The notes under the pieces were generated by a model. That model was not told the DNA's origin and did not search any database. It saw nothing but the letters and a program-made list of their open reading frames with translations. Source: Sphingomonas melonis (GTDB lineage: Bacteria; Pseudomonadota; Alphaproteobacteria; Sphingomonadales; Sphingomonadaceae). From it: a stretch of DNA of 64,000 bases. Below, one piece after another: positions 9,365 through 17,712 of this stretch. Both the position numbers and the translations under genes were made by a program. The DNA is taken from contig NZ_JACCBY010000003.1 of the NCBI RefSeq assembly GCF_013409985.1, forward strand, positions 62,001 through 126,000, in the 5' to 3' direction. Each line of letters begins with the position of its first letter. Position 1 is the stretch's first letter.

Positions 9365-10040
9365 GCGCCGCCAGGAACGCGACCGCGGCGTCATAGTCGC
9401 GGCGCTTGTTGGCGAGCGCCTGGGCGGCGAGCGCGTCCTCGCCCCATAGCTCCGCCTGAAAATCCTCGTCGATATTCGCCGCGGTCCACAGCGTGTCGGG
9501 ATCGCCGGCGCGTTCGACCAGCGCCAGCGCGAGGATCAGCGAACCGGTGATCGTCACCACCGGCGACAGGCCGGCGAGGTGGAAGGGATCGAGCGCCGCC
9601 ACCGCGTCGCCGAGTCGTGCCAGCGTTGCCGGCGGCTGTGCCTGATGCATGATCCCCGCGGTCGTCGCGAAATGCACGTCGTAGCGGGCGCGCGCCCAGT
9701 CGAGCCACGGGTCCCACGCCGCTTCCTGCCGCGCGATCAGCGCGTCGGGCGATTGCGCGCGATAATAGAGCAGGTCGGTCTCGCCATAGGCAGCCAGGCC
9801 GGCGGCGAAGGCCGTCGGGTCGGGCGCGATCCGGTCGATCGCCGCATTGGCGAGGCCGGTGAGCGGCATCGCCCGCGGGTCGATCGTGTCGGTCACCGCG
9901 CGCCACTCCTCCGCCACCGCCGCGGCGACCGCATCGGTCGGGAGCGCGAGCGGAACCCGGCCGGGCGTGCGGACCGGTCGGCCGTCGAGCGTGACGACGC
10001 GATCGGCATCGATCGCGACTTGTGTCCAGAAGCGCTTCAT
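9348..10040 (-). CDS. ATP12-type F1-ATPase assembly chaperone
   Basis: Alphaproteobacterial ATP12 homologue (230 aa), the chaperone family that binds the F1 alpha subunit during ATP synthase assembly. Visible family features are the N-terminal KRFWTQVAIDADRVVTLDGRPVRTPGR, the EWRAVTDTIDPRAMPLTGLANAAID segment, and WDPWLDWARARY in the second half. It forms a tight leftward unit with a two-helix membrane gene and a HAD phosphatase, each overlap being ATGA. Its end overlaps gmk by 17 bp, tail to tail. Confidence 0.9.
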   Translation of the reverse strand: MKRFWTQVAIDADRVVTLDGRPVRTPGRVPLALPTDAVAAAVAEEWRAVTDTIDPRAMPLTGLANAAIDRIAPDPTAFAAGLAAYGETDLLYYRAQSPDALIARQEAAWDPWLDWARARYDVHFATTAGIMHQAQPPATLARLGDAVAALDPFHLAGLSPVVTITGSLILALALVERAGDPDTLWTAANIDEDFQAELWGEDALAAQALANKRRDYDAAVAFLAALRPSG

Positions 10041-10255
10041 GGCCGCGGCGTCCGCCAGCGATGCGCGAGGCTCGCCGGCACGATCGCGACGACGGCGAGC
10101 GCCGACAGCGTGATCGCGACGCCGAGCACCTTGATCGGCCAGTCGTGCGACCGGGCGGCGAGCACCAGTCCGAACACCGCGCCGGCGCTGCCCGCCAATC
10201 GGCTGCCGACCATCGCCAGCCAGCGGGTGCGGGCGCGCGACTCGTCGGGGGTCAT
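10037..10255 (-). CDS. Small two-helix membrane protein, 72 aa
   Basis: Unrecognised 72-aa protein with two predicted membrane helices (LAGSAGAVFGLVLAA, and VLGVAITLSALAVVAIVPASL) and a charged N-terminus. It is coupled by ATGA overlaps to the HAD gene upstream and to the ATP12 gene downstream. The pairing with an ATP synthase chaperone suggests, but does not show, a membrane-side role; it could equally be a carrier-free hypothetical. Confidence 0.65.
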   Translation of the reverse strand: MTPDESRARTRWLAMVGSRLAGSAGAVFGLVLAARSHDWPIKVLGVAITLSALAVVAIVPASLAHRWRTPRP

Positions 10256-10905
10256 GCCAGGATGTCCAGCAACGCTGCGGTCCGGGTCGCGACGACCTGC
10301 GCGCCGCCGCGCACCAGATCATGCGCGTCGTGATAGCCCCAGGCCACGCCGACCGCGCGCGCCCCCGCGGCCTTGGCCATCGCCATGTCGAAGCTGGTGT
10401 CGCCGATCATCGCGGTCTGGTCGGGCGTCGCGCCGACCTCCGCCATTGCGGCGAGCAGCATCGAAGGGTCCGGCTTGGACGGGTGGCGATCGGCAGTCTG
10501 GAGCGTCACGAATCGGTCGGTGAGGCCATGATGGGCGAGCACGCGCGCGAGGCCGCGGTCCGACTTGCCGGTCGCCACGCCGAACTGCCAGCCGCGCTCG
10601 GCGAGCGTCTCGATGACGGTGACGATCCCTTCGAACAGCGGCTCCTCCGCCATCGTGCCGCTGGTCCGCATGTCGAAGAAGGCGTCCTTGTAATCGGCGG
10701 CCATCTTGCGGTGCAGCCCATCGTCCGCCTCGGGCAGCAGCGCGCGGACCGCCTCGACCAGGCTGAGCCCGACGATGCGGCGGATCGCGGCGCGCGGCGG
10801 GGCGGGCAGCGCGGCGATGCGGAACGTCTCCTCCATCGCCTGGCAGATGTTGGCCTGGCTATCGACGAGCGTGCCGTCGCAATCGAATACGGCGAGTTTG
10901 ATCAT
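10252..10905 (-). CDS. HAD-IA family hydrolase (phosphoglycolate phosphatase-like)
   Basis: Haloacid-dehalogenase phosphatase of 217 aa. The nucleophile motif FDCDGTLVDS puts D8 and D10 at the active site. Motif II is GVATGKS, and motifs III/IV lie in HPSKPDPSM and MIGDTSFDMAMAKAAG. A helical cap occupies roughly residues 15-80. This layout is that of phosphoglycolate phosphatase-like enzymes; the substrate is not determinable here. It heads the leftward HAD/membrane/ATP12 unit. Confidence 0.9.
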   Translation of the reverse strand: MIKLAVFDCDGTLVDSQANICQAMEETFRIAALPAPPRAAIRRIVGLSLVEAVRALLPEADDGLHRKMAADYKDAFFDMRTSGTMAEEPLFEGIVTVIETLAERGWQFGVATGKSDRGLARVLAHHGLTDRFVTLQTADRHPSKPDPSMLLAAMAEVGATPDQTAMIGDTSFDMAMAKAAGARAVGVAWGYHDAHDLVRGGAQVVATRTAALLDILA

Positions 10906-11092
10906 CGTGCTGCCGTAGCGGTCGCCGGCGGAGCGGTGAAGGGGAAGGTGTTGGGCGACATGGACAACATGGACACCCTAACCGAAACGATCCGGGAATT
11001 GTTTCCGGTCTCAAATATGATGGGTGCTGGGCCGGGAGTGTTTTCGTGTTCAATGTGGGCGATCTGGCGATCGAGACGGTGCCCGACCCACC

Positions 11093-11201
11093 CCGTCACC
11101 CCGGACTTGTTCCGGGGTCCACTCAGCGGCGAGGAGGTCGGCTGACGGCGGAAGCGCGCGCTTGCGGCGCGGTGGACCCCGGAACAAGTCCGGGGTGACG
11201 G
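11093..11201. repeat. Family B palindromic repeat, copy 1
   Basis: A 109-bp element with inverted arms of about 30 bp: the left arm starts CCGTCACCCCGGACTTGTTC and the right arm is its complement, ending GTCCGGGGTGACGG. It lies in the 338-bp gap 10906-11243 between the HAD gene start and the end of the pseudouridine synthase gene. The rest of that gap shows no convincing gene. Five further copies occur in the window. Confidence 0.88.
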
Positions 11202-11243
11202 GTAGATCGAAAGGGGGCGGCGCATCAGTACCGCCCCCTCGCA

Positions 11244-12371
11244 TCAGTCCTTGCTGCCGCGGCGGCGGCGTTCGCCGCGATGTTCCTTGCGCATCGACTT
11301 GGCGTGCGCCTTGGCACGCTGCTTGAGCACCGCCTTGGGGGGCGGGCCCTTCTTCGGCTCCTCGAACGGCATCGCATCGCCCTTCGCCTCGTCGAAGCCG
11401 AGCGTGGCGAGGCTTTCGGCGAAATGCGTCGGCAGGCTCGCGGTCTCGTCGATGCTGCCGCCGTCGGGATGGTCGACGCGGATGCGACGCGAGTGGAGGT
11501 GCATCTTGCGGCTGACGCCGCCGGTCAGGAAGGCCGCGGCACCGCCATATTTGCCGTCGCCGACGATGGGGTGGCCGATCGCCGCCATATGGACGCGCAA
11601 CTGGTGGGTGCGGCCGGTGAACGGCTGCAGCTCGACCCAGGCGCAGCGGTTGCCGGCACGCTCGATGACGCGATAGCGGCTGCGCGCGGCCTGGCCGTTC
11701 TCCTCGTCGACATGCATCTTCTCGCCGCCGGTGCCGGGCTGCTTGCCGATCGGCAGGTCGACCATGCCGTCGTCGATCGACGGCACGCCGACGACCAGCG
11801 CCCAATACACCTTGCGCGCGGTGCGGCCGGAGAAGGCCTTGGCGAAGAAGGCGGCGGCGCGGCTGGTGCGCGCGACGAGCAGCGCGCCCGACGTGTCCTT
11901 GTCGAGGCGGTGGACGAGCTTGGGGCGTCCCTCCGCATCATATTGCAGCGCGTCGAGCAGGCCGTCGACATGCTCGGACGTCTTGGTGCCGCCCTGCGTC
12001 GCGAGGCCGGGCGGCTTGTTGAGCACGAGCGCCTGGAGATCCTTGTGGATCACCATCTCGCGCGCATAAGCGATCTGGTCCTCGCTCAGCGGCGGGCGTT
12101 CGCGCTTGGGGCGGGGCGCGTCGGGCGTATCCTCGATCACCGGCTCGGGCGGCGGCACGCGCAGCGTCTGGCCGGCCTTGATCCGGTCGCCCGGCGTCGC
12201 GCGCGATCCGTCGACGCGGAGCTGGCCCGTCCGCGCCCATTTGGCGACGGTGGTGAAGCTCGTCTCGGGCAGGTGGCGCTTGAACCAGCGGTCGAGGCGG
12301 ATGCCGTCGTCGTCGTAGCCGACGTTGAACTGGCGGACGCCGTCGCGGGTGTCGTTCTTGGCGTCGCTCAT
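11244..12371 (-). CDS. RluA-family 23S rRNA pseudouridine synthase (RluC-like)
   Basis: Isomerises uridines to pseudouridine in rRNA. It has 375 aa: an N-terminal S4 RNA-binding domain (about residues 24-75, IRLDRWFKRHL) and a catalytic domain with HRLDKDTSG at 154-162, where D157 is the nucleophile, plus GRTHQLRVHM and VGDGKYGG. A basic C-terminal tail (KQRAKAHAKSMRKEHRG) extends past the usual end and may aid RNA binding. It overlaps crcB by ATGA. RluC-like target sites are likely, but RluD-like specificity cannot be excluded. Confidence 0.92.
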   Translation of the reverse strand: MSDAKNDTRDGVRQFNVGYDDDGIRLDRWFKRHLPETSFTTVAKWARTGQLRVDGSRATPGDRIKAGQTLRVPPPEPVIEDTPDAPRPKRERPPLSEDQIAYAREMVIHKDLQALVLNKPPGLATQGGTKTSEHVDGLLDALQYDAEGRPKLVHRLDKDTSGALLVARTSRAAAFFAKAFSGRTARKVYWALVVGVPSIDDGMVDLPIGKQPGTGGEKMHVDEENGQAARSRYRVIERAGNRCAWVELQPFTGRTHQLRVHMAAIGHPIVGDGKYGGAAAFLTGGVSRKMHLHSRRIRVDHPDGGSIDETASLPTHFAESLATLGFDEAKGDAMPFEEPKKGPPPKAVLKQRAKAHAKSMRKEHRGERRRRGSKD

Positions 12372-12757
12372 GCGCTGGCTCCCGCAAGCAGGGCGCGCGT
12401 CGCGGCGAGGCCGGCGAACAGCGCGGCGATCGACCCGATCACCGACACCAGCACATAGCCGAACGCCGGGGCGAGCGCACCGCGTTCGATCATCGTCACG
12501 GCATCCAGGCTGAAGCTGGAGAAGGTGGTGAAGCCGCCGAGCACGCCGACGCCGAGGAACAGCCGCCATGGCTCGGCCATGCCGCCGGCGCGGGCGAGGA
12601 TGGCGGTGAGCACGCCCATCAGCAGGCCGCCGACGAGATTGACGGCCAGCGTGCCGAAGGGGAAATCCGGGCCGAGCGCGGCGAGCGCGGCACGGCCGGT
12701 GAGATAACGCGCGGCGGAGCCCAGGGCACCGCCGATCATGACGAACAGAAGAGGCAT
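12368..12757 (-). CDS. crcB: Fluoride exporter CrcB/Fluc
   Basis: Small four-helix membrane channel of 129 aa that expels fluoride as a dual-topology dimer. The signatures GTLAVNLVGGLLMG (residues 35-48) and GGFTTFSSFSLDA (74-86), with the pore Asn and Phe/Thr track, are intact. The start MPLLFVMIGGALGSAARY is canonical. It is coupled by an ATGA overlap to the downstream pseudouridine synthase. No fluoride riboswitch pattern was recognised in the upstream region. Confidence 0.95.
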   Translation of the reverse strand: MPLLFVMIGGALGSAARYLTGRAALAALGPDFPFGTLAVNLVGGLLMGVLTAILARAGGMAEPWRLFLGVGVLGGFTTFSSFSLDAVTMIERGALAPAFGYVLVSVIGSIAALFAGLAATRALLAGASA

Positions 12758-12934
12758 GGTGCCAGCCCTAGAGGACTATTGGGTTCAAGGGAATGCGGGG
12801 GTTTGCCGGCGCTCCGGTCCGGCGGCTGCGCCGGGCTTGCGGGGATCGGTATCGTGGCCAATTCCTCCGGCTGGCAGGGGAGGACCATCGCATATGGCAG
12901 TGGTGATGAGGTTCGATCGGCCTCCTCCTCCTAC

Positions 12935-13043
12935 CCGTCACCCCGGGCTCGTTCCGGGGTCCACCGTGCAACAAGAGAATGGTGTCCCATCAAGCCACTC
13001 CCCTCGCCGCGGAGTGGACCCCGGAACAAGTCCGGGGTGACGG
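12935..13043. repeat. Family B palindromic repeat, copy 2
   Basis: 109 bp with the same 30-bp arms as the copy at 11093 (left starts CCGTCACCCCGGGCTCGTTC, right ends GTCCGGGGTGACGG) and a different central part. It lies in the 376-bp gap 12758-13133 between the crcB start and the end of the esterase gene. Nothing else recognisable is in the gap. Confidence 0.88.
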
Positions 13044-13133
13044 GGGGGATTGGCAGGCGGTGGGCTCGATCGAACGTCCATATCCCCTGCCCGGGCGAGG
13101 GGCTTCTCTCCAACGCTCGAACGTCGATCCAGC

Positions 13134-14213
13134 CTAGCGCAGCAGTCCGGCGGCGCGGAGCGCGTCGTTGATGACGCCGGCGACGCCGGCCGGTTCGCGC
13201 CGCGGCGTCGCAACGCGGGTCAGCCTGGCGCTGCCGCGGGCGGCGGGCGCAACGACCGCCGGGGCAATGCCCCAGAAGGCGGCGATGCGGCGGGTCGAGG
13301 CGATGCCGACGTCGAGCATGAACGGGCCGGGCGTGCCGCAGGCCTCCGGTCCGTGCGCGGCGATCGGGGTGCCGTGACCCATGCCGTGGATACGGTGATC
13401 CTCGATCACCAGCCGGCCCGCGGGATCGTGCCAGCCGCGATAGGCATGGTTGCCCTCGGTCGTCTGCACGTCGGGCTGCGCGGCGACGTGGTGGAGCGCG
13501 CGCCACTGGGTGAGCAGCGCCTCGGCGTTGGTCTGGTCGACGGTGGCGTCGGCGTCGCCGTGCCAGATCGACAGCGTCGGCCAGGCGCCGCGGTGCGTCG
13601 AGGCGTCGCGCGCCAGCGTGCCGAGCGCGGCGGCATCGGGCATGTTGTGGCCGCGCATCCGGTCGAGCGCCTGCATCACGCCGCTCGCAGTGCCATAAGG
13701 CAGGCCGCCGAGGATCGCGCCGCCGGCGAACACTTCGGGATAGGTGGCGAGCATCACCGCGGTCATCGCGCCGCCCGCCGACAGGCCGTTGACGAAGACG
13801 CGCGCCGGATCGACGTCGTGCGCGTCGATCATCGCGGCGATCATCTCGCGGATCGAATAGGCCTCGCCATGGTCGTGGCTGACGTCTTCGGGTGCGAACC
13901 AGTTGAAGCAGAGATTGGGATTGTTGGCGCGCTGCTGTTCCGGGAAGAGCAGGATGAAGCCGTGTTCGTCGGCGAGCTGCGACCAGCCGGCGCCGGCGTC
14001 ATAGCCCGCCGCGGTCTGGGTGCAGCCGTGCAGCACGACGACCAGCGCCGGCCTGGCGGCGACCGAGGCTGGGACATAGGTGCGGGCGAGCAGATTGCCG
14101 GGATTGCGGCCGAAGCCGGTCAGCGGGCTCAGCCGATCGGCGCCGCCCGCCCAGGGCGCGGTCTGGCCCTGGGCGGCGGCGAGCCGGCTGATCGTGTCTG
14201 ACAAACGTCGCAT
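13134..14213 (-). CDS. PHB depolymerase family esterase
   Basis: Alpha/beta-hydrolase of 359 aa of the extracellular-type PHB depolymerase/feruloyl esterase group. Seen are the oxyanion region VVVLHGCTQTAAGYD, lipase box GLSAGGA with S145 as nucleophile, acid D in WHGDADATV, and histidine in HGMGHG. The start at 14213 has a GGAG ribosome site; the open frame further upstream reads through non-coding-looking sequence. No Sec signal peptide is visible, so despite the family name the location is uncertain. Substrates could be polyesters, oligomers or acyl sugars. Confidence 0.87.
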   Translation of the reverse strand: MRRLSDTISRLAAAQGQTAPWAGGADRLSPLTGFGRNPGNLLARTYVPASVAARPALVVVLHGCTQTAAGYDAGAGWSQLADEHGFILLFPEQQRANNPNLCFNWFAPEDVSHDHGEAYSIREMIAAMIDAHDVDPARVFVNGLSAGGAMTAVMLATYPEVFAGGAILGGLPYGTASGVMQALDRMRGHNMPDAAALGTLARDASTHRGAWPTLSIWHGDADATVDQTNAEALLTQWRALHHVAAQPDVQTTEGNHAYRGWHDPAGRLVIEDHRIHGMGHGTPIAAHGPEACGTPGPFMLDVGIASTRRIAAFWGIAPAVVAPAARGSARLTRVATPRREPAGVAGVINDALRAAGLLR

Positions 14214-14402
14214 GCGCGCACTCCGAAAGGGGGGCAGACCGCCACCAGGCGTGTGATGCTGCAATGCACAATATGGTCCGGCGGGATGGGATAGCAAGCC
14301 GCGGCGCCGCTGCCTGGAGGGGAGTCGTGTTCTCTCCGCGTTATACGGGAGGGGCTGTCGCCTAGGACCATCCGTGTGAGCTCGTCGTCTTCCACGCCCA
14401 CT

Positions 14403-14513
14403 CCGTCACCCCGGACTCGTTCCGGGGTCCACTCTGCGGCGGGGAGACGGGCTGGAGGTGCAAGCCGTTCTCCCAGCCGCCCGGTGGACCCCGGAACGAG
14501 TCCGGGGTGACGG
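14403..14513. repeat. Family B palindromic repeat, copy 3
   Basis: 111 bp with arms CCGTCACCCCGGACTCG... and ...GAGTCCGGGGTGACGG. The central sequence is almost the reverse complement of the copy at 27321-27431, so the two are recent relatives in opposite orientation. It sits in the 376-bp gap 14214-14589. The rest of the gap presumably holds the esterase promoter, though no box was identified. Confidence 0.88.
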
Positions 14514-14589
14514 ATAAGAAGAGGAAGCCGATCGAACCTCATCCGCGCGGCGCTGGGCGATCGCCCTGCCTCTCCAGCGAGGGAGACGA

Positions 14590-15309
14590 TCAGCGGACGA
14601 TCAGATCGATCTGGCTGCCGCCGGCGGGGTCGGCGGTGACGTAGACGACATAGGCCGAGTCGCCATGAGTGCCGCCGAGCACGTGTTGCGCGCCTGCCGC
14701 CTGATGCTCCGCCGAATAGCCCGCGCGGGTGACGCGGGCGTGGTACCAGTCGAGGATGCGGCCGACGGGCGCGCTGCTGGCGAAGCTGACGACGCGCAAC
14801 CCGCAGGCGTCGTTGCCCGCCGCCTCGCGGACGCGCGCGTCGGGGTAGAGCGGCACCGCGGCGGGCAGGCGATTGGCCCAGCCGGCGGAATAGGTGACGT
14901 GGTCCGCGCAACCCGCCGTCGCCGCCGATTGCCGCCGCGCGAGTTCGCCGAGCGTCAGTGCGCCCGTGGCCTTGCGGCAGGCGGGGCAGTCGCCCTTCGC
15001 CGCCGGGGTCGGCTTGAGATCGGCGGCGGTGACGCGGTCCGGCGTGGCGATCACCGGTTCGGGCGGCGCCGAGAGCGGGTCGGGGCGGGCCGGCGGGCGC
15101 ACGACATTGGTGTTGGCGCTTTGGGTCAGTGCGGGATCGACCATGATCTGGTCGCGCAGCGCCGCGGTCAATGCGGGGTCGCGCTGGTTGCCCGGCCCGG
15201 CGGCGGTCAGCTCCTGGTCGAGGCTGTCGAGATCCTGCTGCGAGGCAGGCTGCTTGCTGCACGCGGCCAGCGTCAGGGCGAGCAGAAGGAGGGGGCGAAT
15301 CGCTGTCAC
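14590..15309 (-). CDS. Lipoprotein of unknown function, 239 aa
   Basis: Begins MTAIRPLLLLALTLAACSK: a lipoprotein signal peptide with lipobox LAAC (C17). After a disordered Pro-rich region come CPACRKATG (paired cysteines) and a C-terminal domain of about 110 residues (PLYPDARVREAAGNDACGLRV, PVGRILDWYHARVTRAGYS). The last part resembles the small domain seen in many bacterial surface proteins in which an N-terminal LYPDA-type motif precedes a DWY helix. No enzyme motif was seen. Confidence 0.72.
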   Translation of the reverse strand: MTAIRPLLLLALTLAACSKQPASQQDLDSLDQELTAAGPGNQRDPALTAALRDQIMVDPALTQSANTNVVRPPARPDPLSAPPEPVIATPDRVTAADLKPTPAAKGDCPACRKATGALTLGELARRQSAATAGCADHVTYSAGWANRLPAAVPLYPDARVREAAGNDACGLRVVSFASSAPVGRILDWYHARVTRAGYSAEHQAAGAQHVLGGTHGDSAYVVYVTADPAGGSQIDLIVR

Positions 15310-15417
15310 GTCAAAGACATGACCCAGTCAGCCGGCGGGCGCTACCGGCGTTTGCGGCAACATTCCGTCACACGGGGGTGGCTTGTCCCGGGCGGGGACG
15401 ATGGCCATGTTGCGCTT

Positions 15418-15639
15418 ATGCTCAATATCGTCTCGATCGCGATCGGTTTGGTCACCCTGGTGCTGGGACTGGTCGCCTTCATCCCGCTGCTCGGCTGGTT
15501 GAACTGGGTCGTCATCCCGATCGGCATCGTCGGCGCCGCGTTCGGTGCGATGTCGTCGTCGAACAGCGGGCGCAACCTCAACCTGGTGCTGATCGTGATC
15601 TTCGCGATCCGGCTCAGCCTGGGCGGCGGGATCTTCTGA
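15418..15639 (+). CDS. Small two- or three-helix membrane protein, 73 aa
   Basis: MLNIVSIAIGLVTLVLGLVA and WLNWVVIPIGIVGAAFGAM form two clear membrane helices, with a third weaker one at LVLIVIFAIRLSLGG; the connecting segment SSSNSGRNL is polar. It is a small hydrophobic protein of the type common in bacteria. The open frame runs far upstream on this strand, antisense to the lipoprotein gene, but only the part from 15418 looks like protein. No function is assigned. Confidence 0.65.
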   Translation: MLNIVSIAIGLVTLVLGLVAFIPLLGWLNWVVIPIGIVGAAFGAMSSSNSGRNLNLVLIVIFAIRLSLGGGIF

Positions 15640-15650
15640 TCGGCTGAGGA

Positions 15651-16046
15651 TCAGCCCTCGCTGTCGTCGGGGGCATCCTCCTCCGCGTCCTCGCGCGGCG
15701 CGTCGTGCCGGTCGCGCAGGTCGGCGCGTTGGTCGCGGCGCAGATCGTCGGCGGTATAGCGCCCGCCGCGGCGGCTGCGCAGGTCGCTGCGCGGGTCCTG
15801 ATTGCGCGGGTCGCGATCGTCATAGTAATAGCCATCGTCATAATAGCCGTCGTCGCGGTGCGCGCGCAGGTTGCTGCGCGGGTCGTCATACCGCGGATCG
15901 TGGCGGCGGACCGGACGGACGTGGTGGATATAGACGACCTCGTCGGCCGTCCGGCGCGGCGCACGGCCACGCGGTTCCTGCGCGGTGGCGGGTACGGCGG
16001 TCAGCGTCGTTGCGGCGACCAGCGCGGTCAGGATCAGAATACGCAT
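15651..16046 (-). CDS. Secreted Asp/Arg/Tyr-rich low-complexity protein, 131 aa
   Basis: A signal peptide (MRILILTALVAATTLTAVPATAQ) is followed by a highly polar region with repeated DPR-(S/N)-(D/N)LR units (DPRSNLRAH, DPRSDLRSR) and a tyrosine/aspartate run (DDGYYDDGYYYDDRD), ending in an acidic tail. It is probably periplasmic and intrinsically disordered. The family is not recognised beyond similarity in style to other sphingomonad secreted proteins. Confidence 0.65.
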   Translation of the reverse strand: MRILILTALVAATTLTAVPATAQEPRGRAPRRTADEVVYIHHVRPVRRHDPRYDDPRSNLRAHRDDGYYDDGYYYDDRDPRNQDPRSDLRSRRGGRYTADDLRRDQRADLRDRHDAPREDAEEDAPDDSEG

Positions 16047-16195
16047 GGCTGTCTCCTCTGGCATCACTGTAGCAGGAAGACCGATGCGCGCGGGCATCGG
16101 GGCGTCGGCCCGGCATAGCCCTCGTCGATTTGTCCGACAAGCCGACGGCGTCCCCGGCCATCGCCGGAGACGCCGCCGCAGCGCCGATGGCGCGA

Positions 16196-16621
16196 TCAGC
16201 CGAAGCTGGTGTCGAGCGTGATGTCGCAGTTGAGCACCTTGGAGATCGGGCAACCGGCCTTGGCCTCGTTGGCGATGCGCTCGAACTCGGCGCGGTCGAT
16301 GCCCTCGACATGGCCGGTGAGGGTCAGCGCCGACCGGGTGATGGTGAAGCCATCGCCGTCCTTGTCGAGCGTGACCTTGGCGTCGGTCTTGAGGTTGCCC
16401 TGGCTATGGCCCGCACCGGCCAGCGCGAAGGCGAGCGCCATGGTGAAGCAGCTGGCGTGCGCGGCAGCGATCAGCTCTTCCGGATTGGTGCCGGCGCCGT
16501 CCTCGAAGCGGGTGTTGAAGCCATATTGCGTGCCCGACAGTACGCCCGATTGGGTGCTGACCGTACCCTTGCCGTCCTTGCCGAGGCCTTCGTAGCTCGC
16601 CGAAGCGCTGCGCGTAACCAT
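16196..16621 (-). CDS. osmC: OsmC-family peroxiredoxin
   Basis: Organic hydroperoxide reductase of the OsmC/Ohr superfamily, 141 aa from the ATG at 16621 (ribosome site AGGAG). The redox cysteines are C58 (AAAHASCFTMAL) and C124 (AKAGCPISKVL), and the catalytic-site segment TNPEELIAAAH is conserved. The sequence MVTRSASASYEGLGKDGKG favours OsmC over Ohr. An upstream start at 16663 would add 14 unlikely residues. Confidence 0.92.
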   Translation of the reverse strand: MVTRSASASYEGLGKDGKGTVSTQSGVLSGTQYGFNTRFEDGAGTNPEELIAAAHASCFTMALAFALAGAGHSQGNLKTDAKVTLDKDGDGFTITRSALTLTGHVEGIDRAEFERIANEAKAGCPISKVLNCDITLDTSFG

Positions 16622-16718
16622 GTCGTTGATCTCCTGTGGGGATAGCTCGCGGGGGATACGCAAGAGGGGCGCCGCGAGTTGCCTCGCGACGCCCCTGCTA
16701 CCCTAAAAAGGGCTCGGC

Positions 16719-17024
16719 TCAGCGGCAGCGACGCTTGCCGCCGCGATCGATCTCGCGACCGAGCAGGCCACCGGCGACCGCGCCGCCCAGCGTGCCGACC
16801 GTGCGGTCGCCGCGGGTGTCGATCGTGCGACCGAGCAGCGCACCGCCGACCGCGCCGACCACCGCGCCGGTGGTGCCGTCGGGCTTGCGGCAGCGGATGC
16901 GGCCGCGATCGTCGCGCCACTCGCGATACTTGTGCCGCTGCGCATCGGCCTTCGACACCGGCACGATCATCGTCGCGGGCAGGACCATCGCCGCACAGCC
17001 CATCGCAAGCATCAGATTTCGCAT
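16719..17024 (-). CDS. Glycine-zipper 2TM domain protein
   Basis: A 101-aa exported protein: an N-terminal hydrophobic signal (MRNLMLAMGCAAMVLPATMI), then the charged motif YREWRDDRGRIRC, then two glycine-zipper repeats (GAVVGAVGGALLGRTID and GTLGGAVAGGLLGREID). Related proteins of the Rick_17kDa/SlyB type associate with membranes or the periplasm. It ends in a basic Cys-containing tail RGGKRRCR. The role is unknown, though the domain call is firm. Confidence 0.82.
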   Translation of the reverse strand: MRNLMLAMGCAAMVLPATMIVPVSKADAQRHKYREWRDDRGRIRCRKPDGTTGAVVGAVGGALLGRTIDTRGDRTVGTLGGAVAGGLLGREIDRGGKRRCR

Positions 17025-17108
17025 GTTTCTACTCCCGTTCTTGAAAATCGTGTTGCATCAACGTCATCCTGTTAGGCGCGGTTGCATGAACCTGAAACAA
17101 CGTTCCGT

Positions 17109-17261
17109 TCAGGAAACGACCGGCGGCTCGCGCGGGTCCGCCGCCGCCGCGGCACGGCGCTGGCGATAGCGGTTGGCGAGCAGCGTCGCGCCGAGGATGA
17201 AGCCGCCCGGCGCGAGCAGGACGACGGCGGCGAGGCCGATCTGGCCTTTGGTGATACGCAT
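17109..17261 (-). CDS. Small single-pass membrane protein, 50 aa
   Basis: A short reading frame, MRITKGQIGLAAVVLLAPGG..., with one strong hydrophobic helix (IGLAAVVLLAPGGFILGATLL, about residues 8-28) followed by a basic NRYRQRR stretch and a disordered Ala/Pro tail. This is the positive-inside arrangement of a small inner-membrane protein. The family is not recognised. Confidence 0.5.
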   Translation of the reverse strand: MRITKGQIGLAAVVLLAPGGFILGATLLANRYRQRRAAAAADPREPPVVS

Positions 17262-17326
17262 GCGGTGGGTGGTAGGGCCACGCGATGAACGGGCGATGAG
17301 GCCGCCGCCCGTCCGTGGCGGTTCGG

Positions 17327-17653
17327 TCAGAACGGCATCTTGAGGCGGAGCATCGCGCGCGGCGCGCTCTGGCCGCCGGGCAGGCTGCCCTGCTCCGCCT
17401 CGGCCGAGAGGCGCGCCTTGCCGAGCGTCGTGGTGGCGCGGAGCGGCTGTTCGGCATAGCGGGTATCGTCGAGCCGGGGCAGGCGGTTGGCGTCGCTGCG
17501 GCGACCGCAGACGACGATGTCGCCGCGGTCGTCGGGCGTGCCGCAGGGGCGGGAGGCGGGCACCGGCGCAGGTCTGACCGGGCGCAGGTCGGCGGGGATC
17601 GGCGGTCCTGCCACCGGTGCCGCCTGCAACGCCATCAAGATCGCCAGTCGCAT
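17327..17653 (-). CDS. Secreted sphingomonad-type protein with IVVCGRR motif, 108 aa
   Basis: Begins MRLAILMALQAAPVAGPP, a short signal-like N-terminus. The mid-region contains CGTPDDRGDIVVCGRRSDANRLPRLDD. The DIVVCGRR-x-x-x-R-x-P pattern recurs in many small exported proteins of sphingomonads, from memory of that group; no function is known. The two cysteines could form a disulfide in the periplasm. It ends ... RLKMPF, a terminal aromatic residue that is also common for outer-membrane or periplasmic proteins. Confidence 0.62.
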   Translation of the reverse strand: MRLAILMALQAAPVAGPPIPADLRPVRPAPVPASRPCGTPDDRGDIVVCGRRSDANRLPRLDDTRYAEQPLRATTTLGKARLSAEAEQGSLPGGQSAPRAMLRLKMPF

Positions 17654-17712
17654 CGCCGTCGTCCTCCCGATCCGGCGAAGCTGCGGGTCAATTGCGGCAG
17701 CGCAATGACGGC

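Noticed and set aside
12758..12934. Fluoride riboswitch upstream of crcB
   Set aside because: No recognisable conserved core or pseudoknot could be traced; family B repeat lies further upstream.
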